NCBI RefSeq assembly: GCF_029633865.1
Contig: NC_079211.1
Coordinates: 142,945,585-143,009,584, forward strand
From: Lampris incognitus
Lineage: Eukaryota; Chordata; Actinopteri; Lampriformes; Lampridae
Direction of reading: 5' to 3'
DNA: 64,000 nt
The translations under genes were made by a program, and so were the position numbers. The first letter of the stretch is position 1. Each line of letters opens with the position of its first letter. The notes below the pieces were generated by a model. The model was not told where the DNA came from, searched no databases, and was given only the letters and a program-made list of their open reading frames with translations. Below, in pieces: positions 1-12,330 of the stretch.

Positions 1-429
1 CCCCCCCATATTTTGGAGGGGGTAAGCAGTGTCACTACTAGATGAGATGTGAAACGACATAGCCCAAATGTGCATAAGCCACGGATGTGCCCATGCAGGT
101 TTCACTAAGTCCTGATGCGTGCACGTTAATTAGGTTGTTAATTAGCTATGTTAATAAACGTGCATGCTAATTAACATCACTTGGTCTGACACGCTCATCA
201 AACCCCAGTCGTGTGCAAAATGTCTAATTGAACCATTGAAAAGAAAAGGAATTGATTTGCTGACTGTAGCCCATCCGTTTTCCTATTTTGGTGGAGGTTG
301 TTTGCGGGGGAGTTTATCTGTGGCTCTGGTCCTCCCTCTAGTGGAGGACTGCCGCATTACACTCATGCCGATGACCCATGACCTCACACAACTGTTTCTA
401 TAGCTGATATTCTCATAAAAATTTACCAT

Positions 430-1365
430 GGTGAAATGTTACTACGGTGAAATAAAAATAAACGTCTTCTAAAACACTCCAAATATGCAAAAGCTAAAGT
501 GCTGTTGTACAATAGTGTCCCACTGAGACGGGGAAAAGAGGGATCTTCCTGCCTGCTCAGTGAGCCAGGTAGGGAGATCACAGAGAGGTGACTCAGTTCA
601 CCTGGACACAACATGTATTGACAGACACGTTTCATCACTCATCTAAGTGACCTCTTCAGTCCCAACTGGCTGCAGGTACCCCCCACCCTTATAAACAACA
701 CAGCGGCATAACGACCCAAAACAATGACCGCTTTCATACGCAGATTGGCGTGACCATTAACTAGAGTTACAATGGCCATGTGTACTATTCACAGAGGATT
801 TAGGAATGTTTGCAATCACAGCATAGTAAGATGGCGACAGATGTACTCTTAGACACCCCCCCCCCTCAGTTCAGGGATTTTCGTTCCCTCTTCACATAGA
901 TGGCCTCTCTGACTCCTCGTTCAAACCGGCGTTCCTCCCTATCAAGGATGTGCACATCCTCATCCTTGAAAGAGTGGCCACTGGCCTGCAGATGGTGTAG
1001 ACTGCGGGTCCTGGCCGGACGTGTTAGCTCTTGTGTGTTGTGCCATCCTCTTGGCCAGCGTCTGTTTAGTACATCGGGCAAACTAAACCCGCTGGCCAAG
1101 AGGATGGCACAGCACAGGAGAGCCAACACATCAGGCCAGGACTCCACAGTCTACACCATCTACAGGCCAGTGGCCACTCTATCAAGGATGTGCACATCCT
1201 TGATAGGGAGGAACACTGGTTTGAACGGGGCGTCAAAAGAGGCCATCTATGTGAAGAGGGAACGACCATCCCTGAACCGGCGGAGGGCGGCTAAGAGTAC
1301 ATCTGCCGCCATCTTGCTATGCTGAGATTGCAAACATTCCCAAGTCCTCTATGAATAGTGCACAC
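430..1365. mobile_element. Penelope-like element relics, head to head
   Basis: Two 3' pieces of a Penelope-like retroelement lie in opposite orientation and meet near position 1075. The left piece (about 430-1074) reads on the minus strand and includes the 3' UTR-like segment (560-860) plus part of the GIY-YIG endonuclease region. The right piece (about 1078-1365) reads on the plus strand and repeats the same endonuclease region, with the recognisable peptide KRMAQHRRANTSGQD-like and EAIYVKRERPSLN. Both match the longer relic at 13030-15110. The arrangement makes an imperfect inverted repeat with arms of roughly 240 bp. The copies are broken and old. Penelope-like elements are known to leave partial and inverted end copies, so this is likely an insertion product; a later rearrangement is possible. 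Confidence 0.75.
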
Positions 1366-4100
1366 GGTTGTTGTAGTTGTAATGTAGTCCTCCGGGCAAT
1401 TACAATAGCAACAATCAACTTCTGCTGCACAGCATTACCAGGATGCTGCTGCAGTATTGGGTCAGACCAGGCTTCTATTCAACATGTGCATCCTTTTTTT
1501 TTAAGGTTGCGGTATAAACCTCAGACTTCTCATTGTCAGGCGTTCATACGACGGATGGAAGAAATGTTCTGGTAGAACGCAAAACCGAGACAACCGAGAG
1601 ATGACGTACAAATCCGATGCTGCACATAACAGTACTGAAGTCTGGGGAAATCCACATCCGAATCACGTCGTCTCGCTGCTAATCTCCGGCGAGGAAATTG
1701 CAGCAGTCCTAAATTGGAAGAAAAACCAACAACACAAGACTGATAGTTGGGTGCACAACATCTCGACACGGTGCAAAACACAGCAACACCAGCATGTAGT
1801 CTGAACCGTGGGAGACAAACGTCTTCCTGGGCTAGCGGGTCGGCGGCTCTCGGGGGCCATGTGTGGCGCGTAACTAGTTCCCCGAGCAGCTCGGTGTCCA
1901 CGCAGTCCAGCGAATGCTCGGTAGAGAAGAGGGACGCACAAAAAAAAAAAAGAGAGAAAGAGAAAAACTTCATTGTCCGTGAAACTGAGCAATCACAGAG
2001 ATTGTTAAAGCGGATGGCGGCGTGTGTGATAAACCGGTGAGATCACCGGGCCCTTCGAAGACACGGGAAGGTGGGGGTGACGGTGCCACCCATGAAACCA
2101 GGGTTACCTCACTACTGGCCCTGTTTATACCCTCATCATCAGATAAACTACGTCTATATTTACTCTCAGACTGAGTCAGCCGTTGGCTTGGAGCAGCGTG
2201 GGACTGATAAGTGTCCATGAATGTGTGACATATTTATGCTTTTGTTTGGGAACACGGGGAAATTCCCCTTTAGTTGCATTTTAGATAATATCAGAGAGAT
2301 GACGGTTGACCCCCCACCCCCACCCCCCACTCCCCATCAACATCAAGTGCTTTATAAGTATTCAGATAGGGGACGTATGAGCCCGTGTATCTGTATGGAC
2401 GGATTGGGCAATAGTGGGGTTTAGGATGAGGGGGAATTAGTGTGTCTGTGAGTGTGTATGTGTGTGGCAGTAGTACTTACTGTACCACTAATCATTAGAA
2501 AATAATGCAAAAGATAAGAAAACTCCAAATCCCCTTGTCGCTCAAAGTTCTTCACACCAAGTGAAGCCTGAGCCAAACAAGGCTATCAAACTGCAGCTTA
2601 TTCCACATTTGACAGGTTCAAAAATGGTCACGAATCAATCGTAAGCTGGAGGCGGGGGGGCAGCCTGGGGCAGCCTGGGGCAGCCTGGGGCAGCCTGGGG
2701 CAGCCTGGGGCAGCCTGGGGCGTCTGGTGCGTATGCGAGAGGCGAATGCACTTTGCGCTCACGCGTTCAGCATACTCTCACGGCGAGCTTGGCCCAGACA
2801 GAGAAGGAATTCAAGGTGAACCTTATCCTGCCGAGCATCTTGACACGGCGTTGACAAGTAAACAGCCAACGCTTCAGGAAAGCCTCACTTAAACCGGCAC
2901 GTCTTCTGCAGCGCTCGACACAGCAGGTATTGTATAATTGCCAGCGATGCAGTGCGATGCTCGGACCATTAAAAGGCCTTCTCTTTGCAAGAAGTGACGC
3001 TCATTTCGAAATGCCCTCGCGACCGCTTTGACACAGTGTAGAATGTGGGTCGGTGCAGGGAAGTTGATGGAGTCGGCCGGGGCAGGGAGCACGGCAGGGT
3101 TAATATTTGTCAGCCCTCAACGGGTGCTACTCCAAACAGAAGGGGAACTCTCCGAGGGCTGCAGCCGCCGGCCGGCTCCTCTTTCCCCGGGAAAGGGTCG
3201 CGAAGAAGCATGACAAACAACAAACGAACAGCCGCTCGACAACGAAAGCGTTGGTCCTCAGGAGCCGATCCAAATGTGTTGAAGACATTAGCCCTGCACC
3301 ACGTATGACCACCCACCCTGACCCCTCTCTAGCAGACGGTGCCCACCCACCCACCCCCCAACCCCCCAACCCCTGCAGGCACAGAGACCAGGGCCGAGGG
3401 GACTGAAGGAACTCAAGACATGAACCCATGTAGGGCCGAACAATACACCATTTCAGACTTAATACCGCGATGTACACATGCGCACTACTCACACTGCAAA
3501 GGATGCGACGCAAGGCCAACTGGGCCCTTCAGTCAGGTGCCAGCCAGGCTGAAACTCTTGCTGCTTGATATAACAGGAAACCCGGAAAGGCCCGCTTATT
3601 ATTTATGGCTGCTCCTGAGGAAAAAACATATTCTATTACATCTGACAGCTAATGCAATTTAGTCTGATTTAGTGACTTCTTCAACGACTTCCTTGTTTCC
3701 TCATCCAAACTCACTGCCCTGGAGTGATGCGTTCTTTGCAAACAGAGGGTTTAAAAGGCTGCATATATAACACCCCCGTGAAATTGTGCACCCCTTTTTA
3801 CCGTCTACATCCACAGCTCCTGCCATTCCAGCTCACTTCTTTACATGCATGGCCCATCGTGGCGGTTTGCGTGCAGCAAAATAAACAAGTTGTGTTAAAC
3901 TAACACAAGGACTATAAGTAAGCCGGGTTCTCTTTACATGTCAATTTTGAGGCGTTTAGCCAAAAGCCAATAAACACGTCACTACCGCGAACCTTCCCTT
4001 TGTTCACTACTGCTTGTGTGCACAGGCTCATATTTCGGGAGGTGTGTCGTAAAGAGTCAGCTGGACCCTTATGGATCAGGTGGTGAATATTTACAGACAC
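1366..4100. other. Intergenic DNA, no gene seen
   Basis: No coding exon with good splice sites or family resemblance was found. The stretch holds a short A-rich run near 1940, a perfect 10-bp tandem array at 2661-2720, a C-rich low-complexity stretch near 3340-3380, and otherwise unremarkable sequence. Short open frames in 3028-3662 overlap in several frames and look like GC-rich chance frames. Confidence 0.6.
2661..2720 (+). repeat. 10-bp tandem repeat (6 copies)
   Basis: Six perfect consecutive copies of CAGCCTGGGG, bounded by a G run on the left and CGTCTGG on the right. Perfect identity between units suggests recent expansion or ongoing slippage. The G-rich units could form quadruplex-type structures, but this is only inference. 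Confidence 0.95.
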
Positions 4101-4170
4101 TCGAGCACGCTCAATAACCCAGGCGAGGGAGTCACAGAGGGTTGAATCAGTTCATCAGCACACAACACTT

Positions 4171-4215
<45 letters not shown>

Positions 4216-4340
4216 TTTCATCACCCCTCTCAGTGACCTCTTCAGTCTCCGCTGAAGAGGTCACTTAGATGAGGTCAATGCTGTGATTGCAAACAACTCC
4301 CCCAAATCCGCTGTGGATAGTACACACGGCCATTGTGAGT
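4100..4340. mobile_element. Penelope-like 3'-end fragment with (GA)n
   Basis: The segment matches the 3' UTR-like part of the other Penelope-like relics here (TTTCATCAC, GTGACCTCTTCAGTC, then TGTGATTGCAAACA and the CACACGGCCATTG end). A GA dinucleotide array (about 4173-4212) has expanded inside it. At 4230-4266 the sequence folds back on itself (GTGACCTCTTCAG ... CTGAAGAGGTCAC), so a minus-strand piece meets a plus-strand piece, as at 1075. Broken, with only end sequence left. Confidence 0.65.
4173..4212 (+). repeat. (GA)n microsatellite
   Basis: About 20 GA units in a row inside the Penelope-like fragment. Likely length-polymorphic. Confidence 0.95.
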
Positions 4341-4759
4341 CCACTTGATGCTCAGGGCGGTCTGCGTGAGAGGCCCACCGTTGTTCTCGCTTGTCACGCC
4401 GCCGCGTCGTTCATAAGGGCGGGGATTCCTGCAGTCAGATGAAGTGCAGCCCCCTTTTTTTACTCTCTAATATCGCAGCACATATTGCACACAAACACAC
4501 AAAAAACAAAAAAAATCGCGATGTTGTTGTTATTATTGTTCAGTAGGCTATCGTGCAGCCCCAGTTGCAACAAATCAATGGCACCGCGTCACTCGGGACA
4601 CTGAAATCTGGACCGGCAGATCTGTATTTGCTGTCTGCGGGGCCCCATCGACAGCCGCCGCAGACGAGCGAGTGTTTACGCGGAGTCGCTCGTTGAGCGA
4701 GCCGAGCCAAGTTGCGCGTGAAGCGTTCTGGGGCCCCGCCCCCTCCCTCTCACACTTCG

Positions 4760-4766
4760 TATAAAT
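4760..4766 (+). promoter_or_regulatory. TATA box of nkx3-1
   Basis: TATAAAT lies 74 bp before the nkx3-1 start codon in a GC-rich block (about 4590-5060). A start site about 25-30 bp downstream would leave a short 5' UTR of some 45 bp. The GC-rich, CpG-containing context fits a developmental promoter. The start site itself is inferred. Confidence 0.55.
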
Positions 4767-4833
4767 TACGACTCCGGAGGGGTGGGGGGGGACGCGCCGC
4801 GGAGCACAGCGAGCGCCCCGGAGCCGCAGCGAG

Positions 4834-6300
<1,467 letters not shown>

Positions 6301-6643
6301 CGCATGGCACGCAACTGCGTGATGTTCTAAATCAGAAAACATTTGTGTCAAGTTGATCTATGCACCATTTTACGTCAACAGAGAGTACCGTCCTATGTTC
6401 TGTTTTTTTTCTATTTTATGTCGCTATCCACATCAATATAGTCTTAAGTTTCCTGGAGAAGTTAACTATATTTGCACATCAGCATGTTTGGGTACATCAG
6501 TGATGCTCTGCCTCATCAACAGCTGCATAAATTGTCCCCCCCCCCGGGGGGGGCGAAATTCAACAATTGTTGTGGTATTTTTGGCCTACAGTTTGTTGGA
6601 TCACTGAATTCATCTGTAAGATTATTGCTCATCAATTAATTTT

Positions 6644-6649
6644 ATTAAA
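6644..6649 (+). terminator. Candidate polyadenylation signal of nkx3-1
   Basis: ATTAAA, a common variant signal, lies about 345 bp after the nkx3-1 stop in an AT-rich tail. No canonical AATAAA is obvious closer to the stop. Candidate only. Confidence 0.35.
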
Positions 6650-8150
6650 TGCTGCTGAAAATCCACATCGATAAGTGCGGTTTCTCACGGAGGACATGGG
6701 GCTGTTTTAAAACTGACAGGAAACAGGAAATAGGATATGTCTAAATGTTGGGAAGCAACTTACTGTAACTGGATGCTGAGATGCCCATATACTTAGCCTA
6801 CTATAGATCTGCTGGTAGTGTTTTTCAGCAGACCTTAGTTTGTCAATTTTAATCATGGGGGGGGGGGGTTAAAGGTTCACGATTTCAATGCCGATAACTT
6901 GAGGTACTTTCTTTAAAAGTGCCATGGTTCTGTTGTTCACCTTCTCTTGAGACAACACTCTCCGAATGGTGACCAAGATCATGTCCAAGTGTTCCTTTTG
7001 ATTCCTTTGTCTTCTCTCTAAATGCACACGATATATAATCTGGCTTTTACGCTTTCAGTTGGGCGTAAGCTGTCAAACCAGTCCCAATGCAGCCTGGATG
7101 TAATTAAAGGATTTAATTCGAGTTCTCTGACAAACTGCATGGTCAGACTTTGCCGAGTGTGAAGTAGCTAATTCCCCATCGTTGTCTATTTGAGTTTCTC
7201 ACATTGTTACTGAACACTTTGTCTACAAACCACTACTGTTTCCTTTTCGTGCCACACTGTAAAACGTCGTCGTCCCTTTTTTATCCACAGCAGGTGGCGG
7301 GTTTTACAGTCAAAAGTGCATTGCAAAAGAAAAACAAACTATCTGTCTGGAGTTTAACACTGACAATAGGCCAACTGGAAAACTGCAGGAGCAGATAAGA
7401 CCAGACGTGGCTCTGAGGGGAGGATGAGGGCCCCGTCCAAAGCATGAGCCATGACCGCTTCAAAGAGCCCCTACCCTTATGCATCCGCCGCATCGAGGAG
7501 CTCCATTCTGCCAGCTCCTCACCTCTGGGTGACATTATTTTAAAAAAAAAAAAGAAAGAAATGAACCTTATCAATATAAACACAGAACAACTGCAAAGCA
7601 TAGTGTGCGTTCCTGTCTGGTTAGTTCAACGAGACAAATGCATGCTCAGATGGTTGAAATATTTGTCAGTGGATGGCGGTCTTCCGTGTTTCCAGCACAA
7701 TAGCGCAAGACAAGTGATTGCTGTCAATTTGCTTTACACCCAAGGTTGTCTCTCACATATCTGGGCATCGCATTTGTTTGTAAAGATTTCACATTTCCAC
7801 GTGCCGCCAGCATGTAGCAATAAGGTAAACAAATTCACCCAAATCTGTCATGTGGCTCAGCTCCTAAAAGAGATAGGGCCCTAATCACAGCAATCTCCCT
7901 CTCTTCACTTCATTTCCATTGTACACACACCTAGTGGAGAGAGCGCGGTAAGCTGTTTTCAACGAGACATAAGAATGGCCCCCCTTTGGCCCTGAATCAC
8001 AGAGGCTTAAGAGTTTGGGAGAAATTTGCTTTTGCAGATGGCCCGTTTAAAAATCGACAGTGGAATATGCTGAGGTCTGCCACTCAGAAAATACTGCAAG
8101 ACTAGTGCCAAATAGTCTGCCCCGAACCCTCTACTTTACAGTATAATACA
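6650..8150. other. nkx3-1 downstream flank, possible regulatory DNA
   Basis: No gene is supported. Two stretches have the balanced, repeat-free, motif-dense texture of conserved noncoding DNA. One is 7020-7200, with AT-rich homeodomain-type cores (TAATTAAAGG, TTTAATTCG). The other is 7405-7530, where a short open frame runs but has no splice signals or family resemblance. A C-rich patch at 7980-8060 is similar in texture. This is inference from composition only; conservation was not tested. Confidence 0.3.
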
Positions 8151-8154
8151 TTCA

Positions 8155-8311
8155 TGTGTGTGTGTGTGTGTGTGTGCACTCTGCAATAGACTGGCACCCT
8201 GTCCAGGGGCTGTTCCTGCCTTGCGCCCAATGCATGCTGGGATAGGCTCCAGCCCCCCCCCCCCTCCGGACCCTGAATTGGATAAGTGGGTAATGGATGG
8301 ATGGATGGATA
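8155..8311 (+). repeat. SINE 3'-half with GGAT tail
   Basis: After a (TG)n run (about 8155-8177), the sequence holds ACTGGCACCCTGTCCAGGG, then GCCCAATGCATGCTGGGATAGGCTCCAG, a C run, and a terminal (GGAT)n-type tail at 8296-8311. This is the 3' module shared by SINEs at 12885, 15805, 28743, 54808 and 56669. The tRNA-like head is absent, so the copy is 5'-truncated. Confidence 0.75.
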
Positions 8312-9108
8312 AATTAATGCTAAGGGACAGGACAGGAAGTGACTTTTGATTACGTCTTCCTATTCCACCAATAGCCCAATGGGCTTTAGCCATATAACTA
8401 CCCCAACTGCAAAAGAAAAGACCCTTAGAGAAACACTGGGTAGTTTGTTGTTTAGTTATAGCCATTGAAATCCTGTGCAATCTGGTGTCCTGCTGACAGT
8501 GGCAAAATACACAATGGCCCTGCAGATTACATTTTTTTCATCTCCCTTATGTGTATGCCAGAACTGATGGCTGAATGCATTTTTTTCCCCCCGAGGTTGT
8601 CTTCATGACTATATCGCTATCATCCATGATCTGCAAATACACAACGGTTTTCTCTCCCTTCTGCTCATCAGCTAAAGCAGGTCCACAACACACTACTCCT
8701 GCTTCACTTAAGGCACTGTAATTTTGGTAGTCATCCAGCTCTTGTGATGCAATGTAGATATTATCATCTGCATGAGTCACTATTTGTTTTCTTCTCTTCA
8801 TAAAATGCCCGACCCTGGGGGATTCACAGCGCTGCCCAGGTTCATTCGGCTCTGTCCGCAGGTTCCGAGCAAGAGAGTTCACCAGTACAGACAGCCCTTT
8901 TCGACCAAAGTAGCTCTGGGTCAGGCACCGGTTCCGTTCAGGATTCTGAGAACCTCGGTGTTGTGTGGCGAACGGGCCCGCGCTTCGACCCGTTATTCGC
9001 GGAACCGTTGTACGTCATCAACGGGGGACTTTGTGCGTTGCACACCGGATGTAAACGTTAGCTACATCCCACTGAAACCCCCTAGCTAGCAATAATATGG
9101 CATCGTAT

Positions 9109-9284
9109 TGTAACGTGCATGGATAAGAAGACACGCTGGCCGCTGGCTGCTGGGTCTGACCCTTTAGTCGAGCGGTTAGCGATGTCTCCTGCGGTGCGGG
9201 CGACACGGGTTCGATTCCCGGCCGCGGCAGTTCCTGTGGTTGCGTTGTCCCCCGAATTCGCTACGATATTATCACGTCGTCCAG
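9109..9284 (+). repeat. tRNA-like SINE (TGTAAC type), nested
   Basis: This is the best-preserved member of the TGTAAC family here. It has a consensus A box (TAGTCGAGCGGTTAGC) and a consensus B box (GGGTTCGATTCCC) in tRNA spacing, followed by GTTGTCCCCCGAATTCGC. It is inserted in the DNA transposon 8892-9808, at the end of its Myb/SANT-like frame. The intact boxes could still support polymerase III transcription, but there is no tRNA fold with a paired acceptor stem. Confidence 0.7.
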
Positions 9285-9544
9285 CTCCACTTTCGGACAA
9301 CTCTTTTTGTATCGTCTCGGTAGACCTTCTTAAGTTTGTTTTTTTTCAACTTATTGATAATTTGTTCTTGCGTTCGAGGGAACCCATTCTTGGCCATCTC
9401 TTCTACTAATTCGCCACAAAGCTTACTCTTTCTCGTGCCACTCTCTAGTTTCTCCTGAAACTCGGGAGATGCCCAGATAACAACCAAACACTGAGTTTCC
9501 TCAGCTGACCACTGCGCACCCTTGTTATCTGCCCATTTCGCCAT
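9272..9544 (-). pseudogene. Myb/SANT-like DNA-binding protein, truncated
   Basis: An open frame of 90 residues begins MAKWADNKGAQWSAEETQCL. It shows the trihelix/SANT pattern: W at the start of helix 1 followed by E-x-x-x-L-V-x-I-W, then RKSKLCGELVEEM, then FPRTQEQIINKLKKNKLKKVYR with basic residues in the recognition helix. This resembles the accessory DNA-binding proteins of PIF/Harbinger-type transposons. The frame runs into the nested SINE at its 3' end, and its last residues leave the family pattern, which suggests a frameshift followed by truncation. An upstream in-frame extension is not evident. It lies inside the inverted repeats of the 8892-9808 element, so it is transposon-derived. 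Confidence 0.6.
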
Positions 9545-9814
9545 TATCTACCGTTAGGCTACCTCCTCTCTTCTTCCTCTGGCCATTATCTACCGTTGGG
9601 CCACCTCCTCTTTTCTTCCTCTGGGATGTCACGCGCCCATTGATGTCGCCACGGTTCGCGCTGAAAAACCTGCTATTTTTTGGTGCCGGTTCGGAACTAA
9701 CTTTTCGGGTTCGCAACCAACTTATTTTTGGTCGAAATGCTCTGAACCGTTCCAAAGAGAGTTTGCGAACCGGCACCGAACCCGTTCCCTGTTGGTGGAA
9801 AAGGGCTGAGATAG

Positions 9815-9950
9815 TGTAACCGAGCTATTTTCTTGCCCGGTGCGGGATTCGATACGGAGTGTATTGTACCACAAGGCGACATCACTAACTGCTCGGCTAA
9901 AGGGTCAGACTCGTTAGCTAGGGGCTAACGTGTTTTATTAGTAGTTTACA
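9815..9950 (-). repeat. tRNA-like SINE (GCCGAGCGG subtype)
   Basis: On the minus strand the repeat starts TGTAAACTACTAATAAAACACG, contains the A-box-like TTAGCCGAGCAGTTAGTG and the B-box-like TATCGAATCCCGC, and ends GAGCTCGGTTACA-like. Its boundaries are TG ... CA. It sits 7 bp outside the right end of the 8892-9808 transposon. The same subtype recurs at 20382-20516 and in part at 22088-22155. Confidence 0.65.
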
Positions 9951-10828
9951 TTAGTTTTAGTTTATTTTCAGGATCATCTAAAATAAGGATCGTCTGAAAT
10001 AAAATGAAAGACTTATTGTTACTGTCGGGCCCGTGGATTAATGCATTTACTGAATAGCAGATATATTTTATACTAAAATATTATATACACATATCCATCG
10101 CAACTCAGGCACAGCATTGCTGCTATTGCACCTGCACCATAAATGTTTAAAAGTTTAAAACTGTCAGCATAGCCCTCAAGAGTTAACAGATGTTGGAAAT
10201 TCAAAAAAGTAAAGTGAAAGTAAAACAAATAATAATAAAGTAAAATAAAGTAAAAATAGCTCAAGAACTGAAGACTTTCCCTCCCTAGTTGTCGAAAAAC
10301 TGTAGAACAATAAAATATCACTACTGCACACACAATTACACACCATTTCCACAAAGGTCAGATTTTAGATGCTTTGCAAACATGGTAAAGCACTGTTTCC
10401 GAGAACACTACAGATCCCGACAAGTTTCTAGCCAGTTTCTTGCATGTGTGAAATGTGGATTTTCGTTTAATATACTGTTACGTCTATGCTGACGTAATTA
10501 ATTTTCCAACCTACTGTATGAGCTGTTTCAGGCCAGCTGCTTAGCCACTCCTTCAAACTCCAGTTATTGACACAATGAAGGGTTTTGTGTAACTTCAAGA
10601 CCATTATCAACAAAAGGTGCACGCTGTCTATTTCACACAGACATCATTCACGTGGGTCTCTTCAAATGTAGCATCGCTGCCGCTGAGCACAGGATCACCG
10701 CTAGAGATTCTGGGCCCCATGGGGGGGGGGGTGTCACTGGGGAAACGATTATGGGTAATACTGCTGGTGTTCGGCGGAAGCAATAGTCGAAATCCAAACA
10801 CCGCCATGTTGGCAGGAAAGCGGGCACC
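9951..10828. other. Intergenic DNA, AT-rich, no gene seen
   Basis: Mostly AT-rich sequence with A-rich low complexity at 10200-10260 and no exon-like stretch. A short G run lies near 10722. Confidence 0.55.
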
Positions 10829-10965
10829 TAGAGCTCCGGTAGTTGATGTCACACAATAGCCGAAATCAAATTGCCGCCATTTTGGCAGGAAAGTGGGCCT
10901 ATTGCTGGGCAAATGACTGCTAGCTAGCAGCAAGTCTCTTCGCCTGCTGTATTTATACAGTGAAT

Positions 10966-11080
10966 ATGGTGGATAGCTGTTGTGCGCCAGGATCCCAGAA
11001 CAGTCGCGGACAAGTAAAAGGGAGGTCGTTTTACCGGATTCCTAAAGATCCCGAAAGACGACATAAATGTGGATGTTACG
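10966..11080 (+). pseudogene. THAP domain N-terminus (transposon-derived)
   Basis: The frame from the ATG at 10966 reads MVDSCCAPGSQNSRGQVKGR then SFYRIPKDPERRHK. The C-C-A-P-G-x-x-N start and the SFYRIPKDPERR block are hallmarks of THAP zinc-binding DNA-binding domains. The second zinc Cys of the usual CCAPGC is Ser here, and after PERRHK the frame departs from the family, suggesting a frameshift or exon end. The later CxxH part is not seen. It lies just inside the left end of the 10829-12411 element. Confidence 0.55.
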
Positions 11081-11663
11081 GACTGGATGTTTACAGGCTT
11101 CATTCAAGCAACGGCGACAGGTACCCGACTTCGGGCCAAACCGCACTTGGTAACAGTTGGTAACAAAATGAGACAAATAACAAATGAAAACACGGTCATA
11201 TAAAGGTTGTGCTTACACCAATGACTTAAAAACACCACAAGAAACAATTACTTACCTTGTGTTCATCTGCTCTCTTCCTAACATGCTCGGTGCATGACCA
11301 GCAAACTGGCGTGAAGCAAACTGGCGTGTGACGTCACTATTTACGTTTTCGTTTAACCCTTTCCGGGGTGCGCCAAACCCCGCACCGTGAATAGGACATA
11401 ACAAATTTGGAGAAGGCTGGCCACTTACAGTAACTGTTATTTATCATAAAGGTATAATTTAATGTATGAGGTGGTGCCTTTCGAAATTCATTCACACTGT
11501 GATGATGTAGTTACGTCTTGGTAAATCGAAGATACAGACTAGCTAACGCTACATACAAGTTATGACACCGATTACGTTACACTGCCCACTGCTCATGCTA
11601 ACTTTAGCTAACTTGAAGGGACACTTACCCTTCCAGTGACGAGAAAGCAATATTTAGTCGGTA

Positions 11664-12059
11664 CCCAATTTATACTCCAAATGTCGGCTCGCAGACAGAT
11701 GTCGCTCGACAATTTTGACGTCATGAGAGACACGTTTTGTGTCTCCCAGGGCCGTCGTGTACACGACACGTTTTCTTATGTCGCAGACTCGCGCGCATCA
11801 TGTCGCTTAGCTGTGATTGGATAGTTGGATTGAAGGGACGAGGCGTTCGAGCGTTGCCATGGTTTTGCTTGAGAGCGTTGTTTACGTGACGCGCGCTCAT
11901 TCATAAAAAGAACACTCGCTACTGTTTACAACACAGCGCGGGACGCGAAACGTTTCCATAGATACCAGGAGACAGTCGGCGACATTGCGACAAGCGTAAA
12001 TGCGACAACTCGAGAGACACTTTTTTGTCTGCCGGGAGACATTTGGAGCATAAATTGGG
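11664..12059. mobile_element. Nested MITE with CCCAATTTAT ends
   Basis: The left end CCCAATTTATACTCCAAATG is matched by the reverse complement of the right end, CCCAATTTATGCTCCAAATG, followed on both sides by GTC...GCAGACA. The inner sequence is rich in AGAGACAC / GTGTCTC inverted motifs. The 396-bp element has no coding capacity and splits the THAP-bearing transposon. The superfamily is unknown; no clear target duplication was found beyond a TA on the left. Confidence 0.6.
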
Positions 12060-12087
12060 CTTAGTAGACTCCAAAGCTAAATGTTTG

Positions 12088-12330
12088 TCACGAATCCGGA
12101 TTTCGTCCGTTTGTACCCCTCCAGGCTTCCGAAGACTCCCCAGAGTAGGACGAGGGAAAGTTGATCAGGCAATCGTGCTGCAAGTCTGGAACGTTGCCCG
12201 TTCCGGCTGTCCCGGCATTATAAGGGTCGGTAATGTTTGATCTGTCAAGTTTAGCAATATGGCGTTCAACGTCTTTGGAATGAAAACGCGCAGTGAACTC
12301 TGACGACTTGAAATCGACGCGGGCGCCATT
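12088..12330 (-). pseudogene. YqaJ/SWIM-associated protein N-terminus (transposon)
   Basis: A minus-strand open frame, likely starting at MNGARVDFKSSEFTARF, continues with RFHSKDVERHIAKLDRSN and VPDLQHDCLINF. The PDLQH...L.NF...SYSGE block resembles the N-terminal part of fish proteins that go on to SWIM zinc-finger and YqaJ nuclease domains, as carried by ISL2EU transposons. Only this N-terminal portion is present; the nested MITE at 11664-12059 lies where the rest should run. The frame opens further upstream to 12393, but that part overlaps the terminal repeat. Assignment is by eye and tentative. Confidence 0.35.

Larger units (their letters stand above)
8892..9808. mobile_element. DNA transposon with Myb/SANT-like gene
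   Basis: Imperfect terminal inverted repeats are visible: the left end CAGCCCTTTTCGACCAA matches the reverse complement of the right end, CAGCCCTTTTCCACCAA. The 917-bp interval carries a minus-strand Myb/SANT-like gene and a nested tRNA-like SINE at 9109-9284. No transposase core is present, so the copy is non-autonomous or internally deleted. Target duplication is unclear; an AGA triplet sits on both sides. Myb/SANT partners are typical of PIF/Harbinger elements, but the CAG-type ends also occur in hAT elements, so the superfamily is left open. Confidence 0.55.

Noticed and set aside
3028-3519. Cluster of overlapping frames upstream of nkx3-1 as a gene
   Set aside because: Several frames on both strands are open at once in GC-rich sequence, with no family resemblance or exon signals.
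9170-9235. Possible functional tRNA gene
   Set aside because: A and B boxes are good, but there is no paired acceptor stem and the unit is part of a repeat family.
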